Of a stretch of 64,000 nt of DNA, positions 51,344 to 62,095 are shown one piece after another. The DNA is from Gammaproteobacteria bacterium (GTDB taxonomy: Bacteria; Pseudomonadota; Gammaproteobacteria; Burkholderiales; Rhodocyclaceae). Made by a program: the position numbers and the translations under genes. The stretch lies in assembly GCA_018824085.1 (NCBI GenBank), contig JAHJHI010000040.1:1-64000 (forward strand), in the 5' to 3' direction. The notes under the pieces were generated by a model that searched no databases, was not told the DNA's origin, and saw only the letters and a list, made by a program, of their open reading frames with translations. Numbering within the stretch: the stretch's first letter is position 1; every line of letters starts with the position of its first letter.

Positions 51344-53173
51344 ATGGAACAGAGTCACTGGCTCAACGCCACGCTCGTCTATCTGTGCGCCGCCATCATC
51401 GCCGTCCCGCTCGCGAAGAAGTTCGGCCTCGGCTCCATCATCGGCTACCTCGCCGCCGGCATCGCGATCGGCCCGTTCGGACTGGGTCTGGTGAAGGACG
51501 CCGCATCCATCCTGCACATCGCGGAATTCGGCGTCGTGCTCATGCTGTTCCTGATCGGGCTGGAGCTGGAGCCCGCGCGCCTGTGGGCGATGCGCCGCCC
51601 CATCTTCGGCTGGGGCAGCGCCCAGCTGGCCGGCTGTGCCTGCGCACTGGGCGGCCTCGCGCTGGCACTCGGCGTGCCGACGTCAATGGCCGTCGTCGGC
51701 GGACTCGGACTGGCGCTGTCATCCACGGCCGTCGCGCTGCAGGTGATGCATGAACGCCACATGCTGCCGACCGCAGGCGGCCAGGCCGGCTTCGCCATCC
51801 TGCTGTTCCAGGACGTCGCCGCCATTCCCATCCTGGCGCTCATCCCGCTGCTCGGCGTGCACGCCCAGGCCACCGGAAGTCCGTGGCACGAGGCGCTGAA
51901 GGCGGTCGCCGTGATCGCCGGCATCGTCATCGTCGGTCGCCTCGCGCTGCGCCACGCGCTGCGCTGGGTGGCGAAGAGCCGCTCGACGGAGATATTCACC
52001 GCCGCCTCGCTGGCGCTGGTCGTCGGCATCGCCAGCCTGATGCAGGCGGCCGGCCTGTCCATGGCGCTGGGCGCCTTCCTCGCCGGCGTGCTGCTTGCGC
52101 AAAGCGAGTACAAGCGCGAACTGGAAACGGACATAGAGCCGTTCAAGGGCCTGCTGCTCGGGCTGTTCTTCATGGCGGTCGGCATGTCGATGGACTTTCA
52201 GGTGCTGCTGGCGCACTGGCCGACGGTGCTCGGCCTGCTGGCGAGCTTCCTGCTCCTCAAGGCGCTGGTGCTGTCGCTGCTGGTGCGTGCGGTCGGCGTC
52301 CCCGCGGCCGAGCGCCCGGTCGTCGTGCTGCTGCTCGCGCAGGGCGGTGAATTCGCCTTCGTCGTGTTCCAGCAGGCGCAGGCGGTGCGGATCATGTCGG
52401 CCGACCAGACCTCGCTGCTGGTCGGCACCGTCGCCCTGTCCATGCTGGTGACGCCGCTGCTGCTGGTCGCGATCGACCGCTGGCTGCGCCCGCGCGCGGG
52501 TGATGCCGCCTCCGGCACGCCGCCCGCGCTGTCCGAACCGCAGCATGCGCCGGTCATCATTGCCGGTTTCGGCCGCTACGGTCAGGCCATCGGCCGGCTG
52601 CTCTACGCCAGCGGCGTGCTGCCCACGGTGCTTGAGCACGACGCGGAACAGATCGAACTGCTGCGCAAATTCGGTTTCCGCGTGCATTACGGCGACGCCA
52701 CGCGGCTGGACCTGCTGCGTCTGGCCGGTGCCGAATCCGCCCGGGTGCTGGTGGTGGCCATCGACGACGTCGACCAGAGCCTGAAGCTGGTCGACGTCGC
52801 ACGCGCCCACTTTCCGGGCGTCACCATCGTCGCGCGCGCCCGCAACGTCCGGCACTACTACGCGCTGCGTGACCGCGGTGTCACGCTCATAGAGCGCGAA
52901 ACGCTGGATTCCGCGCTGATGAGCGGGCGCAGCGTGCTGGAGCTGATGGGCTGGCGTCCGCACCACGCCCGCACGCTGGCCGCCCGCTTCCGGCTGCATT
53001 CGATCCGGCAGCTGGAACACGCCTGGCCCCATCACAAGGACGAGAAGGTTCTGGTGTCGATCGCGAAGCAGGGACGCCAGCAGCTCGAAGAGCTGTTCGC
53101 GCAGGAGCGCGAGGAAGTGAAGCGGCGTACCGGCGCCGAGCGCGGCAAATGGGGCGACCCCGACGCCGGCTGA
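51344..53173 (+). CDS. kefB: Glutathione-regulated potassium/proton antiporter KefB/KefC
   Basis: A 609-residue CPA2 antiporter. Twelve spans in the first 390 residues include LGSIIGYLAAGIAIGPFGLG, GVVLMLFLIGLELEP (near 67-81), LALSSTAVALQVMHERHML and FAILLFQDVAAIPILALIPL. The cytoplasmic KTN/RCK domain begins VIIAGFGRYGQAIGRLLYAS near 404-423, with VHYGDATRLDLLRLAGAESA near 446. Such systems release K+ and take up protons to acidify the cell against electrophiles, gated by glutathione adducts. For a formaldehyde-producing methylotroph that protection is pertinent. It is translationally coupled to the KefF-like gene. Confidence 0.9.
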   Translation: MEQSHWLNATLVYLCAAIIAVPLAKKFGLGSIIGYLAAGIAIGPFGLGLVKDAASILHIAEFGVVLMLFLIGLELEPARLWAMRRPIFGWGSAQLAGCACALGGLALALGVPTSMAVVGGLGLALSSTAVALQVMHERHMLPTAGGQAGFAILLFQDVAAIPILALIPLLGVHAQATGSPWHEALKAVAVIAGIVIVGRLALRHALRWVAKSRSTEIFTAASLALVVGIASLMQAAGLSMALGAFLAGVLLAQSEYKRELETDIEPFKGLLLGLFFMAVGMSMDFQVLLAHWPTVLGLLASFLLLKALVLSLLVRAVGVPAAERPVVVLLLAQGGEFAFVVFQQAQAVRIMSADQTSLLVGTVALSMLVTPLLLVAIDRWLRPRAGDAASGTPPALSEPQHAPVIIAGFGRYGQAIGRLLYASGVLPTVLEHDAEQIELLRKFGFRVHYGDATRLDLLRLAGAESARVLVVAIDDVDQSLKLVDVARAHFPGVTIVARARNVRHYYALRDRGVTLIERETLDSALMSGRSVLELMGWRPHHARTLAARFRLHSIRQLEHAWPHHKDEKVLVSIAKQGRQQLEELFAQEREEVKRRTGAERGKWGDPDAG

Positions 53174-53185
53174 CGGAACGCTCCG

Positions 53186-54277
53186 TCAGGCCTGCGCGGC
53201 CACGCCGCTGCGCAACCAGTCGATCAGCGCGCCGAAACAGGCGTGTTCCGACAGGTTCTCCAGGGCCCAGGCGCGCGCCCGGGCGCCGATCCGCGCGCGC
53301 AGCGCCTCATCGTCGAGCAGCCGCAGACAGGCATCGGCGAACGCCGGGCCGTCATCGGCCAGCAGCAGCGCGTCGCCGGCCAGCGCTGCCAGCCCGCGCG
53401 CGCCCTCGCCCGTCGTCACGACCGGCAGGCCGGCCGCCATGGCCTCCACCGTCTTGATCTTCAGGCCCGAGCCCCAGCGCACCGGATTGATCGCCACGTC
53501 CATGCCCTGCCACAGCGCTCCGAGGTCCGGCACGAAGCCGCGCACGCGTATCCCCGCCGGCGCCGGCTTCGGCAGCAGCGCCGCGATGTGGCCCGCGACG
53601 TCAAGTTCGACCCGGTGCGGCGCGAGCGCCGGCCACACGTCCTCCATGAACCAGCGGAAACCGTGCCGGTTGGCGATCCACTGGCTCGCCGCGTAGCCGA
53701 TCACGCGCGAGCCGGAACGCACCGGCTGCGCGGCCAGCATGACCGGATGCGGCACGCACAGCGCGCGCTCGCCGAGCACGGCCGCCACGCGTCGATGGTC
53801 GTCGGGCTGGATCAGCAGCACGCGATCGTAGTGGCGCAGATAACCCAGTTCGCGCTCGAAATCGAGCACTTCCTGGACCGCCACGCCTTCACGCTGGCGC
53901 GACGCCGCGTTGTCGCTGACCAGATCGTGCGTATCCATGACCAGCCGCGTGCCGGCCGGCACCGCCAGACGCAGGAAATCGAGCTGCAGGCGGGACAGCA
54001 GCACGACATCGGGGGCGACCTGCCGGCACAGCTGCTTCATCGCGACGATGATGCCGGGCGCCTCGGCTTGCGCGGTATTGCCGGTGACGAACCGGTAGCG
54101 GTGATGGCTCGCCGCCACCGCTGCACGCGCGCCGGCATCTGCCTGGTCGGGGAAGAACACGGTGAGGTTGCAGGCGGCGGCGAGCGCCTCCAGCAGCGTG
54201 CGTGTACGGCTTGCTTCGCCATTGCCGGCCTGCCAGTAGCGGCTGCGCGTGACGAACAGCATTTTCGGTCTGTGCAT
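53186..54277 (-). CDS. Glycosyltransferase family 4 protein
   Basis: A 363-residue GT-B enzyme. The N-terminal domain starts [20 protein letters not shown], and [20 protein letters not shown] near 94-113 leads to [15 protein letters not shown]. The donor domain has [20 protein letters not shown] near 192-211 and [20 protein letters not shown] near 270-289, the E-x7-E region of retaining family-4 enzymes. Sugar and acceptor are unknown. It converges on kefB, and 13 bp separate their ends. It diverges from ilvD. Confidence 0.9.
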   Translation of the reverse strand: MHRPKMLFVTRSRYWQAGNGEASRTRTLLEALAAACNLTVFFPDQADAGARAAVAASHHRYRFVTGNTAQAEAPGIIVAMKQLCRQVAPDVVLLSRLQLDFLRLAVPAGTRLVMDTHDLVSDNAASRQREGVAVQEVLDFERELGYLRHYDRVLLIQPDDHRRVAAVLGERALCVPHPVMLAAQPVRSGSRVIGYAASQWIANRHGFRWFMEDVWPALAPHRVELDVAGHIAALLPKPAPAGIRVRGFVPDLGALWQGMDVAINPVRWGSGLKIKTVEAMAAGLPVVTTGEGARGLAALAGDALLLADDGPAFADACLRLLDDEALRARIGARARAWALENLSEHACFGALIDWLRSGVAAQA

Positions 54278-54345
54278 CGAAGGAACGGGGCAAACGGTCG
54301 AGGGCGGATAGAATCCTGCTTTTACCTGAATTCGCAGGAGCCGCC

Positions 54346-56199
54346 ATGCCCGCCTACCGTTCCCGAACCTCCACCCACGGCCGCAACATGGCCGGCGCCC
54401 GCGCTCTGTGGCGCGCCACCGGCATGAAGGACGGCGACTTCGGCAAACCCATCATCGCCATCGCCAACAGTTTCACGCAGTTCGTGCCCGGCCACGTCCA
54501 TCTGAAGGACCTGGGCCAGATGGTCGCGCGCGAAATCGAGAAGGCCGGCGGCGTGGCGAAGGAATTCAACACCATCGCCGTCGACGACGGCATCGCGATG
54601 GGACACGGCGGCATGCTGTATTCGCTGCCGTCGCGCGACCTCATCGCCGACAGCGTGGAATACATGGTCAACGCGCACTGCGCGGACGCGCTGATCTGCA
54701 TCTCGAACTGCGACAAGATCACCCCGGGCATGCTGATGGCTGCGCTGCGCCTGAACGTGCCGACGGTGTTCGTGTCGGGTGGCCCGATGGAGGCCGGCAA
54801 GGTGAACTGGGGCCAGAAGATCATCGCCGTCGATCTGGTCGACGCCATGGTCAAGGGTGCCGACTCGAACTGCTCCGACGAGGAATCCGACGCCTACGAA
54901 CGTTCGGCCTGCCCGACCTGCGGCTCGTGTTCCGGCATGTTCACGGCCAACTCGATGAACTGCCTGACCGAAGCGCTCGGCCTGTCGTTGCCCGGCAACG
55001 GTTCCACGCTGGCCACGCACGCCGACCGGCGCGCGCTGTTCCTGCGCGCCGGCCAGCTGGCGGTCGAACTGTGCCGCAAGTACTACGAGAACGACGACGA
55101 CTCGGTGCTGCCGCGCTCCATCGCCAGCTTCAAGGCGTTCGAGAACGCGATGACGCTGGACGTGTCGATGGGCGGCTCGACCAATACCGTGCTGCACCTG
55201 CTGGCCGCCGCGCGCGAAGCCGGCGTCAACTTCACGATGGCGGACATCGACCGCATCTCGCGCGGCGTGCCCTGTCTGTCTAAGGTGGCGCCGGCCAAGT
55301 CGGACGTCCACATGGAAGACGTGCACCGCGCGGGCGGCATCATGGCCATCCTCGGGGAGCTGGATCGCGCCGGCCTGCTGCATCGCGACCTGCCGACGGT
55401 GCACAGCGCCACGCTCGGCGAAGCGCTCGACAAGTACGACATCATGCGCACGGAAGACGAGGCCGTGCGTACCTTCTACCGTGCGGCACCGGGCGGCATC
55501 CCGACCCAGACCGCGTTCTCGCAGGAGCGCCGCTATCCGGAACTCGACGTCGACCGCGAGAACGGCGTCATCCGCGACAAGGCGCACGCCTTCAGCCAGG
55601 ACGGCGGCCTCGCCGTGCTGTACGGCAACGTCGCCGAACGCGGCTGCATCGTGAAGACGGCGGGCGTCGACGACTCCATCCTGAAGTTCTCCGGCACGGC
55701 GCGCGTCTATGAAAGCCAGGACGACGCGGTGGCCGGCATCCTCGGCGACGAAGTGAAGCCGGGCGAAGTCGTGGTCATCCGCTACGAAGGACCGAAGGGC
55801 GGGCCGGGCATGCAGGAAATGCTCTACCCGACGACCTATCTGAAGTCCAAGGGGCTGGGCAAGGCGTGCGCGCTGCTGACCGACGGCCGCTTCTCGGGCG
55901 GCACGTCGGGCCTGTCGATCGGGCACGCATCGCCGGAAGCGGCGCAGGGTGGCCTGATCGCGCTGGTCAAGGACGGCGACGTGATCGAGATCGACATCCC
56001 GAACCGCACCATCCACCTCGTCATCGACGACGCCGAACTGGCGCACCGCCGTGCCGCGGAAGAAGCGCGCGGCGCCGACGCATGGACGCCGAGGCAGCGT
56101 GACCGTGTCGTGTCGCAGGCGCTGCAGGCCTACGCATTGATGACGACGAGCGCCGACACCGGTGCGGTGCGCGACCTGACGCAGCTGCGCAAGTCCTGA
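54346..56199 (+). CDS. ilvD: Dihydroxy-acid dehydratase
   Basis: A 617-residue Fe-S enzyme for the third step of isoleucine and valine synthesis, dehydrating 2,3-dihydroxy acids to 2-oxo acids. Cluster ligands lie in [20 protein letters not shown] near 122 and in [20 protein letters not shown] near 188-207. The C-terminal signature is [20 protein letters not shown] near 514-533. Length and sequence match the E. coli enzyme well. A good GGAG precedes the ATG. The stop overlaps the start of the EamA gene. Confidence 0.97.
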   Translation: MPAYRSRTSTHGRNMAGARALWRATGMKDGDFGKPIIAIANSFTQFVPGHVHLKDLGQMVAREIEKAGGVAKEFNTIAVDDGIAMGHGGMLYSLPSRDLIADSVEYMVNAHCADALICISNCDKITPGMLMAALRLNVPTVFVSGGPMEAGKVNWGQKIIAVDLVDAMVKGADSNCSDEESDAYERSACPTCGSCSGMFTANSMNCLTEALGLSLPGNGSTLATHADRRALFLRAGQLAVELCRKYYENDDDSVLPRSIASFKAFENAMTLDVSMGGSTNTVLHLLAAAREAGVNFTMADIDRISRGVPCLSKVAPAKSDVHMEDVHRAGGIMAILGELDRAGLLHRDLPTVHSATLGEALDKYDIMRTEDEAVRTFYRAAPGGIPTQTAFSQERRYPELDVDRENGVIRDKAHAFSQDGGLAVLYGNVAERGCIVKTAGVDDSILKFSGTARVYESQDDAVAGILGDEVKPGEVVVIRYEGPKGGPGMQEMLYPTTYLKSKGLGKACALLTDGRFSGGTSGLSIGHASPEAAQGGLIALVKDGDVIEIDIPNRTIHLVIDDAELAHRRAAEEARGADAWTPRQRDRVVSQALQAYALMTTSADTGAVRDLTQLRKS

Positions 56200-57050
56200 T
56201 GCCGGCGGGCGTCTCCAGGGGCAAGGTCGCGTCGTTTACTGCGCTTGCCATGGTGGCGTTCGCCGCAAATTCTGTACTGAACCGGCTCGCGCTGGCCGAG
56301 ACGGCCATCGACGCGGCGAGTTTCACGCTGATCCGTATCGCCGCCGGAGCGCTCGTGCTGTGGGCGCTGGTACGCGCGCGACGCGGTGAGCGGCTCGGCG
56401 GCGACTGGCCGGGCGCCGCCGCGCTGTTCGTCTATGCCGCGGCGTTTTCCTGTGCCTATCGCGAACTGGCCGCAGGAACCGGTGCGCTCCTGCTGTTCGG
56501 CACGGTGCAACTCACGATGATCGCGGTCGGCCTGTTTCGCGGCGAGCGCCTGCGCGCCCTTCAGGCACTGGGGCTGGCGATCGCGCTGGTCGGTCTGGGC
56601 GTGCTGCTCTCGCCCGGCGTGAGTGCGCCGCCACCGGGTGCAGCCATGCTGATGGTGCTGGCCGGCATGTCGTGGGGCGTCTACTCGCTTCGTGGCCGCT
56701 ACGCACGCGGCACGCCACTCGCCTCCACGGCCGGCAACTTCCTGCGCGCGGTGCCGCTGGCCGTGGCCTTGGCCATCGCGGGCGCATCCCACGCCCGCAT
56801 CGACGTGACGGGTGCGCTGTACGCCGTGCTGTCAGGCGCCATCGCCTCCGGCCTCGGCTATGCCGTCTGGTACAGCGCATTGCGCGGCCTGACGGCGACG
56901 ACGGCCGCCAGCGTGCAGCTCAGCGTGCCGGTCATCGCCGCGCTGGGCGGGGCCGCCCTGCTGCCTGAACCGTTGAGCCTGCGCCTGGCGCTCGCGTCCG
57001 CCGCGACGCTGGGCGGCATCGCACTCGTGGTCACCGCGCGCCGGCGCTGA
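56199..57050 (+). CDS. EamA/DMT-family transporter
   Basis: A 283-residue, ten-span transporter made of two EamA repeats. It starts at 56199, sharing one base with the ilvD stop. The first repeat has LAMVAFAANSVLNRLALAET and AAAFSCAYRELAAGTGALLL; the second has MLMVLAGMSWGVYSLRGRYA and GYAVWYSALRGLTATTAASV near 222-241, the typical carboxyl-half motif. The substrate is unknown, but coupling to ilvD makes export of a branched-chain amino acid or its precursor an option. Confidence 0.88.
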   Translation: MPAGVSRGKVASFTALAMVAFAANSVLNRLALAETAIDAASFTLIRIAAGALVLWALVRARRGERLGGDWPGAAALFVYAAAFSCAYRELAAGTGALLLFGTVQLTMIAVGLFRGERLRALQALGLAIALVGLGVLLSPGVSAPPPGAAMLMVLAGMSWGVYSLRGRYARGTPLASTAGNFLRAVPLAVALAIAGASHARIDVTGALYAVLSGAIASGLGYAVWYSALRGLTATTAASVQLSVPVIAALGGAALLPEPLSLRLALASAATLGGIALVVTARRR

Positions 57051-57053
57051 GCA

Positions 57054-58304
57054 TCAGCCTTGCCGGGCCGGCCCCTCGCCGGATGACCGGCGGGCAACCG
57101 CCGCCACACGGGCGGCGCTGACCTCGCGTGCAATCGCCGGACCATCCACCCGCCCCTTTTCGGCCAGACCGCGCGCAATGGCACCGGCATCCACGCCGCG
57201 CACGGCGACCGCGGCCGCGCGCACGATGTCCGCCTGCGCATAGCCTGACGCGTCAAAACCCGGCCGGCTGCGATGGTCGGCTTCACAGGCGAGCAGGATG
57301 TCCTCCAGGCGCGCCGGCTTGCGCATGACGTCGATGCGCTCCAGCAGCCGCACCATGGTGTCCGGGCGCAGTTCGCCCGCGCGATGAATGTTGGTGTGTT
57401 CCTGCGCAACCAGCCGGCCGATGTCGGCGCACTCCACCGGCACCCGCAACCGCTCTGACACGGCGACGGCAAGCTTTGCGCCGCGTTGCTCGTGCCCGAT
57501 GTGGCGCGGCCACTCCTCGCGCGGCGTCGAGCCCTTGCCCAGATCGTGCACCAGCAGCGCATAGCGCGCGGCAAGCGTCGCGCCGTGCCCGGCAGCCCAG
57601 TCGAGGCACTGCAGCAGGTGCAGGCCGGTGTCGATCTCCGGGTGGTACTTAGCCGGCTGCGGCACGCCGAACAGCGCATCGACTTCCGGCAGCACGACGG
57701 CCAGCGCGCCGCAGTCGCGCAGCACCGCGATCATGCGTGACGGGCGGCCCGCCATGAGGCCGCGCGACAGCTCCTGCCAGACGCGTTCGGCGACCAGTGC
57801 GTCCGCCTCGCCGTCGCGCACCATCGCGCGCATCAGGTCAAGCGTTTCCGGCGCGACGGCAAACGCCGGAAAGCGCGCGGCAAACCGTGCCAGCCGCAGG
57901 ATGCGCACCGGGTCTTCGGCAAACGCCGGACTGACGTGGCGCAGCACGCGCGCCTCGATGTCGGCGCAGCCACCGCACGGGTCGATGAGCCGGCCGTCAT
58001 CGGCGCGCGCAATGGCGTTGATCGTCAGGTCGCGCCGCTGCAGGTCCTGTTCGAGCGTCACGTGCGCGTCGGCATGGAACACGAAGCCGCGATAGCCGGG
58101 CGCCGTCTTGCGCTCGGTGCGCGCCAGCGCGTACTCCTCGTGCGTATCGGGATGCAGGAACACCGGGAAGTCACGCCCGACCGGCGTGTAGCCCGCGGCG
58201 AGCATGTCCTCGGGCGACGCGCCGACGACCACCCAGTCGCGGTCACCGGCGGTGACGCCCATCAGTTCGTCGCGCACCGAACCGCCGACGCGATAGATCT
58301 GCAT
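57054..58304 (-). CDS. cca: Multifunctional CCA tRNA nucleotidyltransferase
   Basis: A 416-residue enzyme that adds and repairs the CCA end of tRNA. The class II nucleotidyltransferase head is [20 protein letters not shown] (residues 4-23), with the catalytic aspartates in GDRDWVVVG and the NTP-binding [23 protein letters not shown] marks the neck domain. The C-terminal half carries an HD phosphohydrolase motif (LVHDLGKG, about residues 246-253), the multifunctional type seen in gamma- and betaproteobacteria. It is convergent with the EamA gene and co-directional with the NDUFA9-like gene, which ends 3 bp before its start. Confidence 0.96.
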   Translation of the reverse strand: MQIYRVGGSVRDELMGVTAGDRDWVVVGASPEDMLAAGYTPVGRDFPVFLHPDTHEEYALARTERKTAPGYRGFVFHADAHVTLEQDLQRRDLTINAIARADDGRLIDPCGGCADIEARVLRHVSPAFAEDPVRILRLARFAARFPAFAVAPETLDLMRAMVRDGEADALVAERVWQELSRGLMAGRPSRMIAVLRDCGALAVVLPEVDALFGVPQPAKYHPEIDTGLHLLQCLDWAAGHGATLAARYALLVHDLGKGSTPREEWPRHIGHEQRGAKLAVAVSERLRVPVECADIGRLVAQEHTNIHRAGELRPDTMVRLLERIDVMRKPARLEDILLACEADHRSRPGFDASGYAQADIVRAAAVAVRGVDAGAIARGLAEKGRVDGPAIAREVSAARVAAVARRSSGEGPARQG

Positions 58305-58307
58305 GCG

Positions 58308-59264
58308 CTAGCGGTGCGCCTTCGAGCGCATGCGTGCGAAGCGGTCGGTCGGCGTGAAATCGACGAGGCATTCCGCGATTTCGTTGTCGAGCACCGCTGC
58401 GCTGAAGCCGAACGGCAGCGTGCAGCCCGCCGGGCACAGGCTGTCCACCCGCATCGACAGCAGGTTGTCGCGCGACATCAGCGTCGGGCCGGGCGCGAAT
58501 TCGAGCGCCAGCGCCTGCAGTGTCGCGAGCGGCCCCGGCAGGCCGATCACCGGCCGCTCGCGGCCGATGGTGCGGCCTGTCATGCGCACCAGCTCACGCA
58601 TCGAATACACCTTGGGCCCGCACAGCGGATACACCTGTCCGATCACTTCGTCGGCGCCCAGCGCGTGCACGATGCAGCGCGCCACGTCGCGCACATGCAC
58701 CGGCTGATAGCGCGTGTCGGCGCCGGCCAGCGGCATCACCGGAAACACGCCGAGCAGCCGCGCAAACAGGCGCAGGAAGCACTCGCCGTCGCCATAGACG
58801 AGGGACGGCCGGAAGATCGTGCTTGCGACGCCGCTGTCACCCAGCGCCACCTCACCGGCGGCCTTGGATCGCAGATAGCCGGACGGCGCGTCGGCGCCTG
58901 CTCCGAGCGCGCTGACGTGGATGATCCGCTCGACACCGGCCGCGCGGGCAGCGGTCCCGAGTGCGCGCGGCAGCGCCACGTGGGCGCGATCGAAATCGGC
59001 ACCCCAGGGTTCGCCGGAACGCGAGTGCAGGATGCCGACGAAATTGATGACGGCGTCGGCGCCGTGCATCAGGCGCGCGAGTTCGGCCGGATCATGCACG
59101 TCGGCTTCGACGACATCGACCGTCGGCAGCAGGATGAGGTGCTTCGCACGGTCGCGCCGGCGCGTCGGCACGACGACGCGCACGTTGCGCGCCGCCAGCA
59201 ACCGGGCCACGTGGCTGCCGATGAAACCGGCGCCACCGATCAACAGGACTGTAGAGGGAAACAT
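58308..59264 (-). CDS. NAD(P)-binding protein of the NDUFA9/atypical SDR family
   Basis: A 318-residue atypical short-chain dehydrogenase. The nucleotide motif is VLLIGGAGFIGSHVARLLAA near 6-25, followed by VVVPTRRRDRAKHLI and VINFVGILHSRSGE. The relatives are bacterial homologues of complex I subunit NDUFA9 and ubiquinone-linked or sugar-modifying reductases; the Tyr/Lys catalytic pair reads YLRSKAAGE near 132-140. The exact reaction is unknown. Start at ATG 59264 (MFPST). It is probably co-transcribed with cca, 3 bp downstream. Confidence 0.88.
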   Translation of the reverse strand: MFPSTVLLIGGAGFIGSHVARLLAARNVRVVVPTRRRDRAKHLILLPTVDVVEADVHDPAELARLMHGADAVINFVGILHSRSGEPWGADFDRAHVALPRALGTAARAAGVERIIHVSALGAGADAPSGYLRSKAAGEVALGDSGVASTIFRPSLVYGDGECFLRLFARLLGVFPVMPLAGADTRYQPVHVRDVARCIVHALGADEVIGQVYPLCGPKVYSMRELVRMTGRTIGRERPVIGLPGPLATLQALALEFAPGPTLMSRDNLLSMRVDSLCPAGCTLPFGFSAAVLDNEIAECLVDFTPTDRFARMRSKAHR

Positions 59265-59375
59265 CGGGCTCACTCTCGACATGGGGGCGGCGCTCATGCT
59301 ACCAGCGACCTCCCGTGCCCATGCATGACAACGGTCAATCGATGCGCGGATTCCGGGCCGTCGCCGGCCGCAGCC

Positions 59376-61325
59376 TCAGACCGGATCGTCGGGCTGCGCG
59401 CCGGGCCCCGGCTGTATCGTGCCCAGACGCCGCTTCAGCCCCGGCTCGCGGGTGCCGAACACCAGCCCGTACATCACCGCGTTCGCCATTACCTTCTTCA
59501 CGTAGTCGCGCGTTTCATCGAACGGAATCGTTTCCGCATAGACGGCGCCTTCGAGCGACTGTGCGGCACGCCAGCGCTTGGCGCGTCCCGGGCCCGCGTT
59601 GTAGCCGGCGCTGGCCAGCACCGGATGGTCGTCGAGGCTGTCCAGCACCAGCCGCATATAGCTGGTGCCCAGCAGCAGATTGGTGTCGGTGTCGGCGATC
59701 TGCGAATTCCTGTAGTCACGCAGGCCGATCTTCTTCGCCACCCAGCGCGCGGTGGCCGGCATCACCTGCATCAGGCCCTGCGCGCCGGCGGACGAACGGG
59801 CGCGCATGATGAAGCGGCTTTCCTGCCTCATCAGGCCGTACACCCACGCCAGATCGAGCGCGCTTGCCTGCACGTACGGCTCGATCTGTTCACGCATCGG
59901 CGCGAGATAGCGCAGCGCGTAATCGTGCTCGCGGCGGGTTCGGTCGGCGGTGTTGATGGCGCGGTCCCACAGCGAGTGGTTCAGCGCGACGTGGGCGGCA
60001 GCGAGCAGCGTGCGGTCATCGACGTCGCGGATCGCCCAGTTCCATTCGCGCACGGCTTCGGTACGCAGATCGAGTTCGAACAGCTTGAGCGCACGCGCGA
60101 TGGACGGCGTGGCTTCGGCGCGCCGCAGTTCATCCGGCGTCGGTGCCGCAGCCTGCGGCGGCAGATGATGCGCCTGACCGAGTTCCTCGCTCGCCAGCAG
60201 ACCGTAGAAGGTCGGCTCGTCCGCGATCATGCGATACAGCGCATTCGCCTGATCGACGTGGCCGGTCGAGCTGCGTGCCCGGCCGCCCCAATAGACCCAC
60301 TCCTGCTTCGCCGCCAGTTCTTCCGGCATGCGTTCGACGATGTCGCGCAGCACACGCCACTTGCCGGCGCGCAGCGCGGCGCGGGCACACCACGCAAGCG
60401 CATCCTCGCCACGCAGCGCGTCGTCCGCCGAGCGGCACCACTGCACGGCGCGCGGGTCGTGCTGCATCGCGCCGCGCCAGCCAATCTGCGCAAAGGCGTA
60501 GCCGCGTTCGGCGGCACTGAACCGGGCCGCGATCACTTCGAGCGCACGCTCGGCATCACGCGCGTCCGAGCGCGCCAGCCGCGCGATCGCCATCAGCGCA
60601 AGCTCACGGCCGCGCCGGGTGATCGAGAAGTTCGCCGGCTGGCGGTCCAGCCAGCGTGCCGGATTGGCAGCGATGCTGTCGAGTGCGCTGCCCGGCGGCT
60701 GCGCGGACGCCGGCAGCAGCGCGAGCACGCTGCGCGCGCCACCCGGGCGGCGGGCTTCCATCTGGGTGCGCGCGCGCACCCAGACATCGTCTTCGCTCAG
60801 CCGGCCTGCGCCGACCAGCGCGGAAAAAACCGGATCGCACGCGTCCGGCGGATTGTCGAGCGTGTCCCACAGCAGTTTCGCCTCGTCCAGCGCCACGGCA
60901 TCGGCAACTGCGAGCCGGGCGCGCAGCGCATGGCAGCGCAAATCGGCGTCGGGCGTCGGAGAGCTTTGCGGCAGGCGCGGGAATTCCTGACGATAGGCAT
61001 CCCACTGTTCGTTCTTCGCGAGCAGGCGCAGCCAGTCGGCGCGCAGGCGCTGGCCGAGCACAGTGTCCGCATGGCGTTCGAGGAAGATCTCGACACTGTC
61101 CGCAGACGCCGTATCGAGATCCATGCGCAGGCGGTAGTAGTCGATGTACGGCGCCAGCACATGGGTCTGCAGGCCGGCCGCATTGCGCTCGAAGGCTTGC
61201 CGGTTGCCGGCGGCAAACGCGTCGCGCGCTGCCAGGAAGGATTCGTCACTACCGGCCAGGGCGGCGCCGGAGAAGATCAGGCATGCGCTGATTGCGAAAG
61301 CACTGAGGCGGAATGGCATGGGCAT
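59376..61325 (-). CDS. slt: Soluble lytic murein transglycosylase
   Basis: A 649-residue periplasmic transglycosylase. Signal peptide FAISACLIFSGAALAGSDES is followed by a long alpha-helical superhelix (residues 30-480) of the Slt70 U-domain kind and a C-terminal SLT domain. The catalytic glutamate is in YGLMRQESRFIMRARSSAGA near 494-513; GAQGLMQVMPATARWVAKKI and ASAGYNAGPGRAKRW complete the lysozyme-like fold. It cleaves peptidoglycan forming 1,6-anhydromuramic ends. The ATG at 61325 is favoured (MPMPFRL), with 61319 as alternative. It diverges from the folate cyclo-ligase gene with only 44 bp between starts. Confidence 0.93.
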   Translation of the reverse strand: MPMPFRLSAFAISACLIFSGAALAGSDESFLAARDAFAAGNRQAFERNAAGLQTHVLAPYIDYYRLRMDLDTASADSVEIFLERHADTVLGQRLRADWLRLLAKNEQWDAYRQEFPRLPQSSPTPDADLRCHALRARLAVADAVALDEAKLLWDTLDNPPDACDPVFSALVGAGRLSEDDVWVRARTQMEARRPGGARSVLALLPASAQPPGSALDSIAANPARWLDRQPANFSITRRGRELALMAIARLARSDARDAERALEVIAARFSAAERGYAFAQIGWRGAMQHDPRAVQWCRSADDALRGEDALAWCARAALRAGKWRVLRDIVERMPEELAAKQEWVYWGGRARSSTGHVDQANALYRMIADEPTFYGLLASEELGQAHHLPPQAAAPTPDELRRAEATPSIARALKLFELDLRTEAVREWNWAIRDVDDRTLLAAAHVALNHSLWDRAINTADRTRREHDYALRYLAPMREQIEPYVQASALDLAWVYGLMRQESRFIMRARSSAGAQGLMQVMPATARWVAKKIGLRDYRNSQIADTDTNLLLGTSYMRLVLDSLDDHPVLASAGYNAGPGRAKRWRAAQSLEGAVYAETIPFDETRDYVKKVMANAVMYGLVFGTREPGLKRRLGTIQPGPGAQPDDPV

Positions 61326-61369
61326 CTGATATCTTTTTTGCACGTTGAAACCAATGATACCGGCTACCC

Positions 61370-61972
61370 ATGAATGTTCCCGATGATCGTGCGCGCCGCC
61401 GCGCACTTCGACAGACCCTGATACAACGGCGCGAAACGATGGGCGCCGCCACGCTGGCGCCGCTGTATGGCGCCATCTCCGGCGGGCTTGAAGCGCTGCT
61501 GGCGCAGCTTGCGCCGCGCTCGCTGGGCTTCACCTGGCCATTCCGCGGCGAATTCGATGCCTTGCCGCTGGTGCGCGACTGGCTCGCGCAGGACGCCGCT
61601 CGATGGGCGGCGCTGCCGGTCGTCGGCGCAAAGGGCGAACCGATGAGCTTCCGGCGCTGGACGCCCGCCTGCGACATGGACAGCGATCGCTACGGCATCC
61701 CCTTCCCGGCCAGCGGCGATGCGGTCGTGCCGGACCTGCTGCTGATTCCGTGCAACGGTTTCGATGGCCGCGGCTTCCGTCTCGGCTACGGCGCGGGGCA
61801 CTACGACCGCACGCTCGCGGTGCTGGCACCGACGCCGCGCACCATAGGCATCGCGCTGGAAGACGGCCGGCTGGATGACCTCCAACCCCGGCCGCACGAC
61901 ATTCCGATGGACTGGATCGTGACCGAAGCGGGCGTATCGGGTCCGTTCGGCGGATGCGCGGCATCGGGTTGA
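61370..61972 (+). CDS. 5-formyltetrahydrofolate cyclo-ligase
   Basis: A 200-residue enzyme that converts 5-formyl-THF to 5,10-methenyl-THF with ATP. It has an N-terminal basic part (RARRRALRQTLIQRRETMGA), PFRGEFDALPLV near 65-76, and the family signature GFDGRGFRLGYGAGHYDRTL near 131-150, the glycine-rich ATP and Mg2+ site. It recycles a stalled folate, which is relevant to a cell that sends formaldehyde-level carbon through folate. In many proteobacteria it sits beside zapA and 6S RNA; here it is 20 kb away. Confidence 0.94.
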   Translation: MNVPDDRARRRALRQTLIQRRETMGAATLAPLYGAISGGLEALLAQLAPRSLGFTWPFRGEFDALPLVRDWLAQDAARWAALPVVGAKGEPMSFRRWTPACDMDSDRYGIPFPASGDAVVPDLLLIPCNGFDGRGFRLGYGAGHYDRTLAVLAPTPRTIGIALEDGRLDDLQPRPHDIPMDWIVTEAGVSGPFGGCAASG

Positions 61973-62095
61973 TGTCGCGGCGGCCGGGATTGCCGACTAC
62001 GATGAAGGAGTCGTACCCGAATCGTGTGTCCGGTCAGCGCGTCCCGGACCTGACCGCTCCGGCCCCGATATGGCTGATGCTCCGAGGAGAACGGC

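Noticed and set aside
57936-61373. A 1145-codon open frame on the plus strand
   Set aside because: It runs antisense through cca, the NDUFA9-like gene and slt. High GC content leaves long stop-free antisense frames; the translation is Arg/His-rich with no domain.
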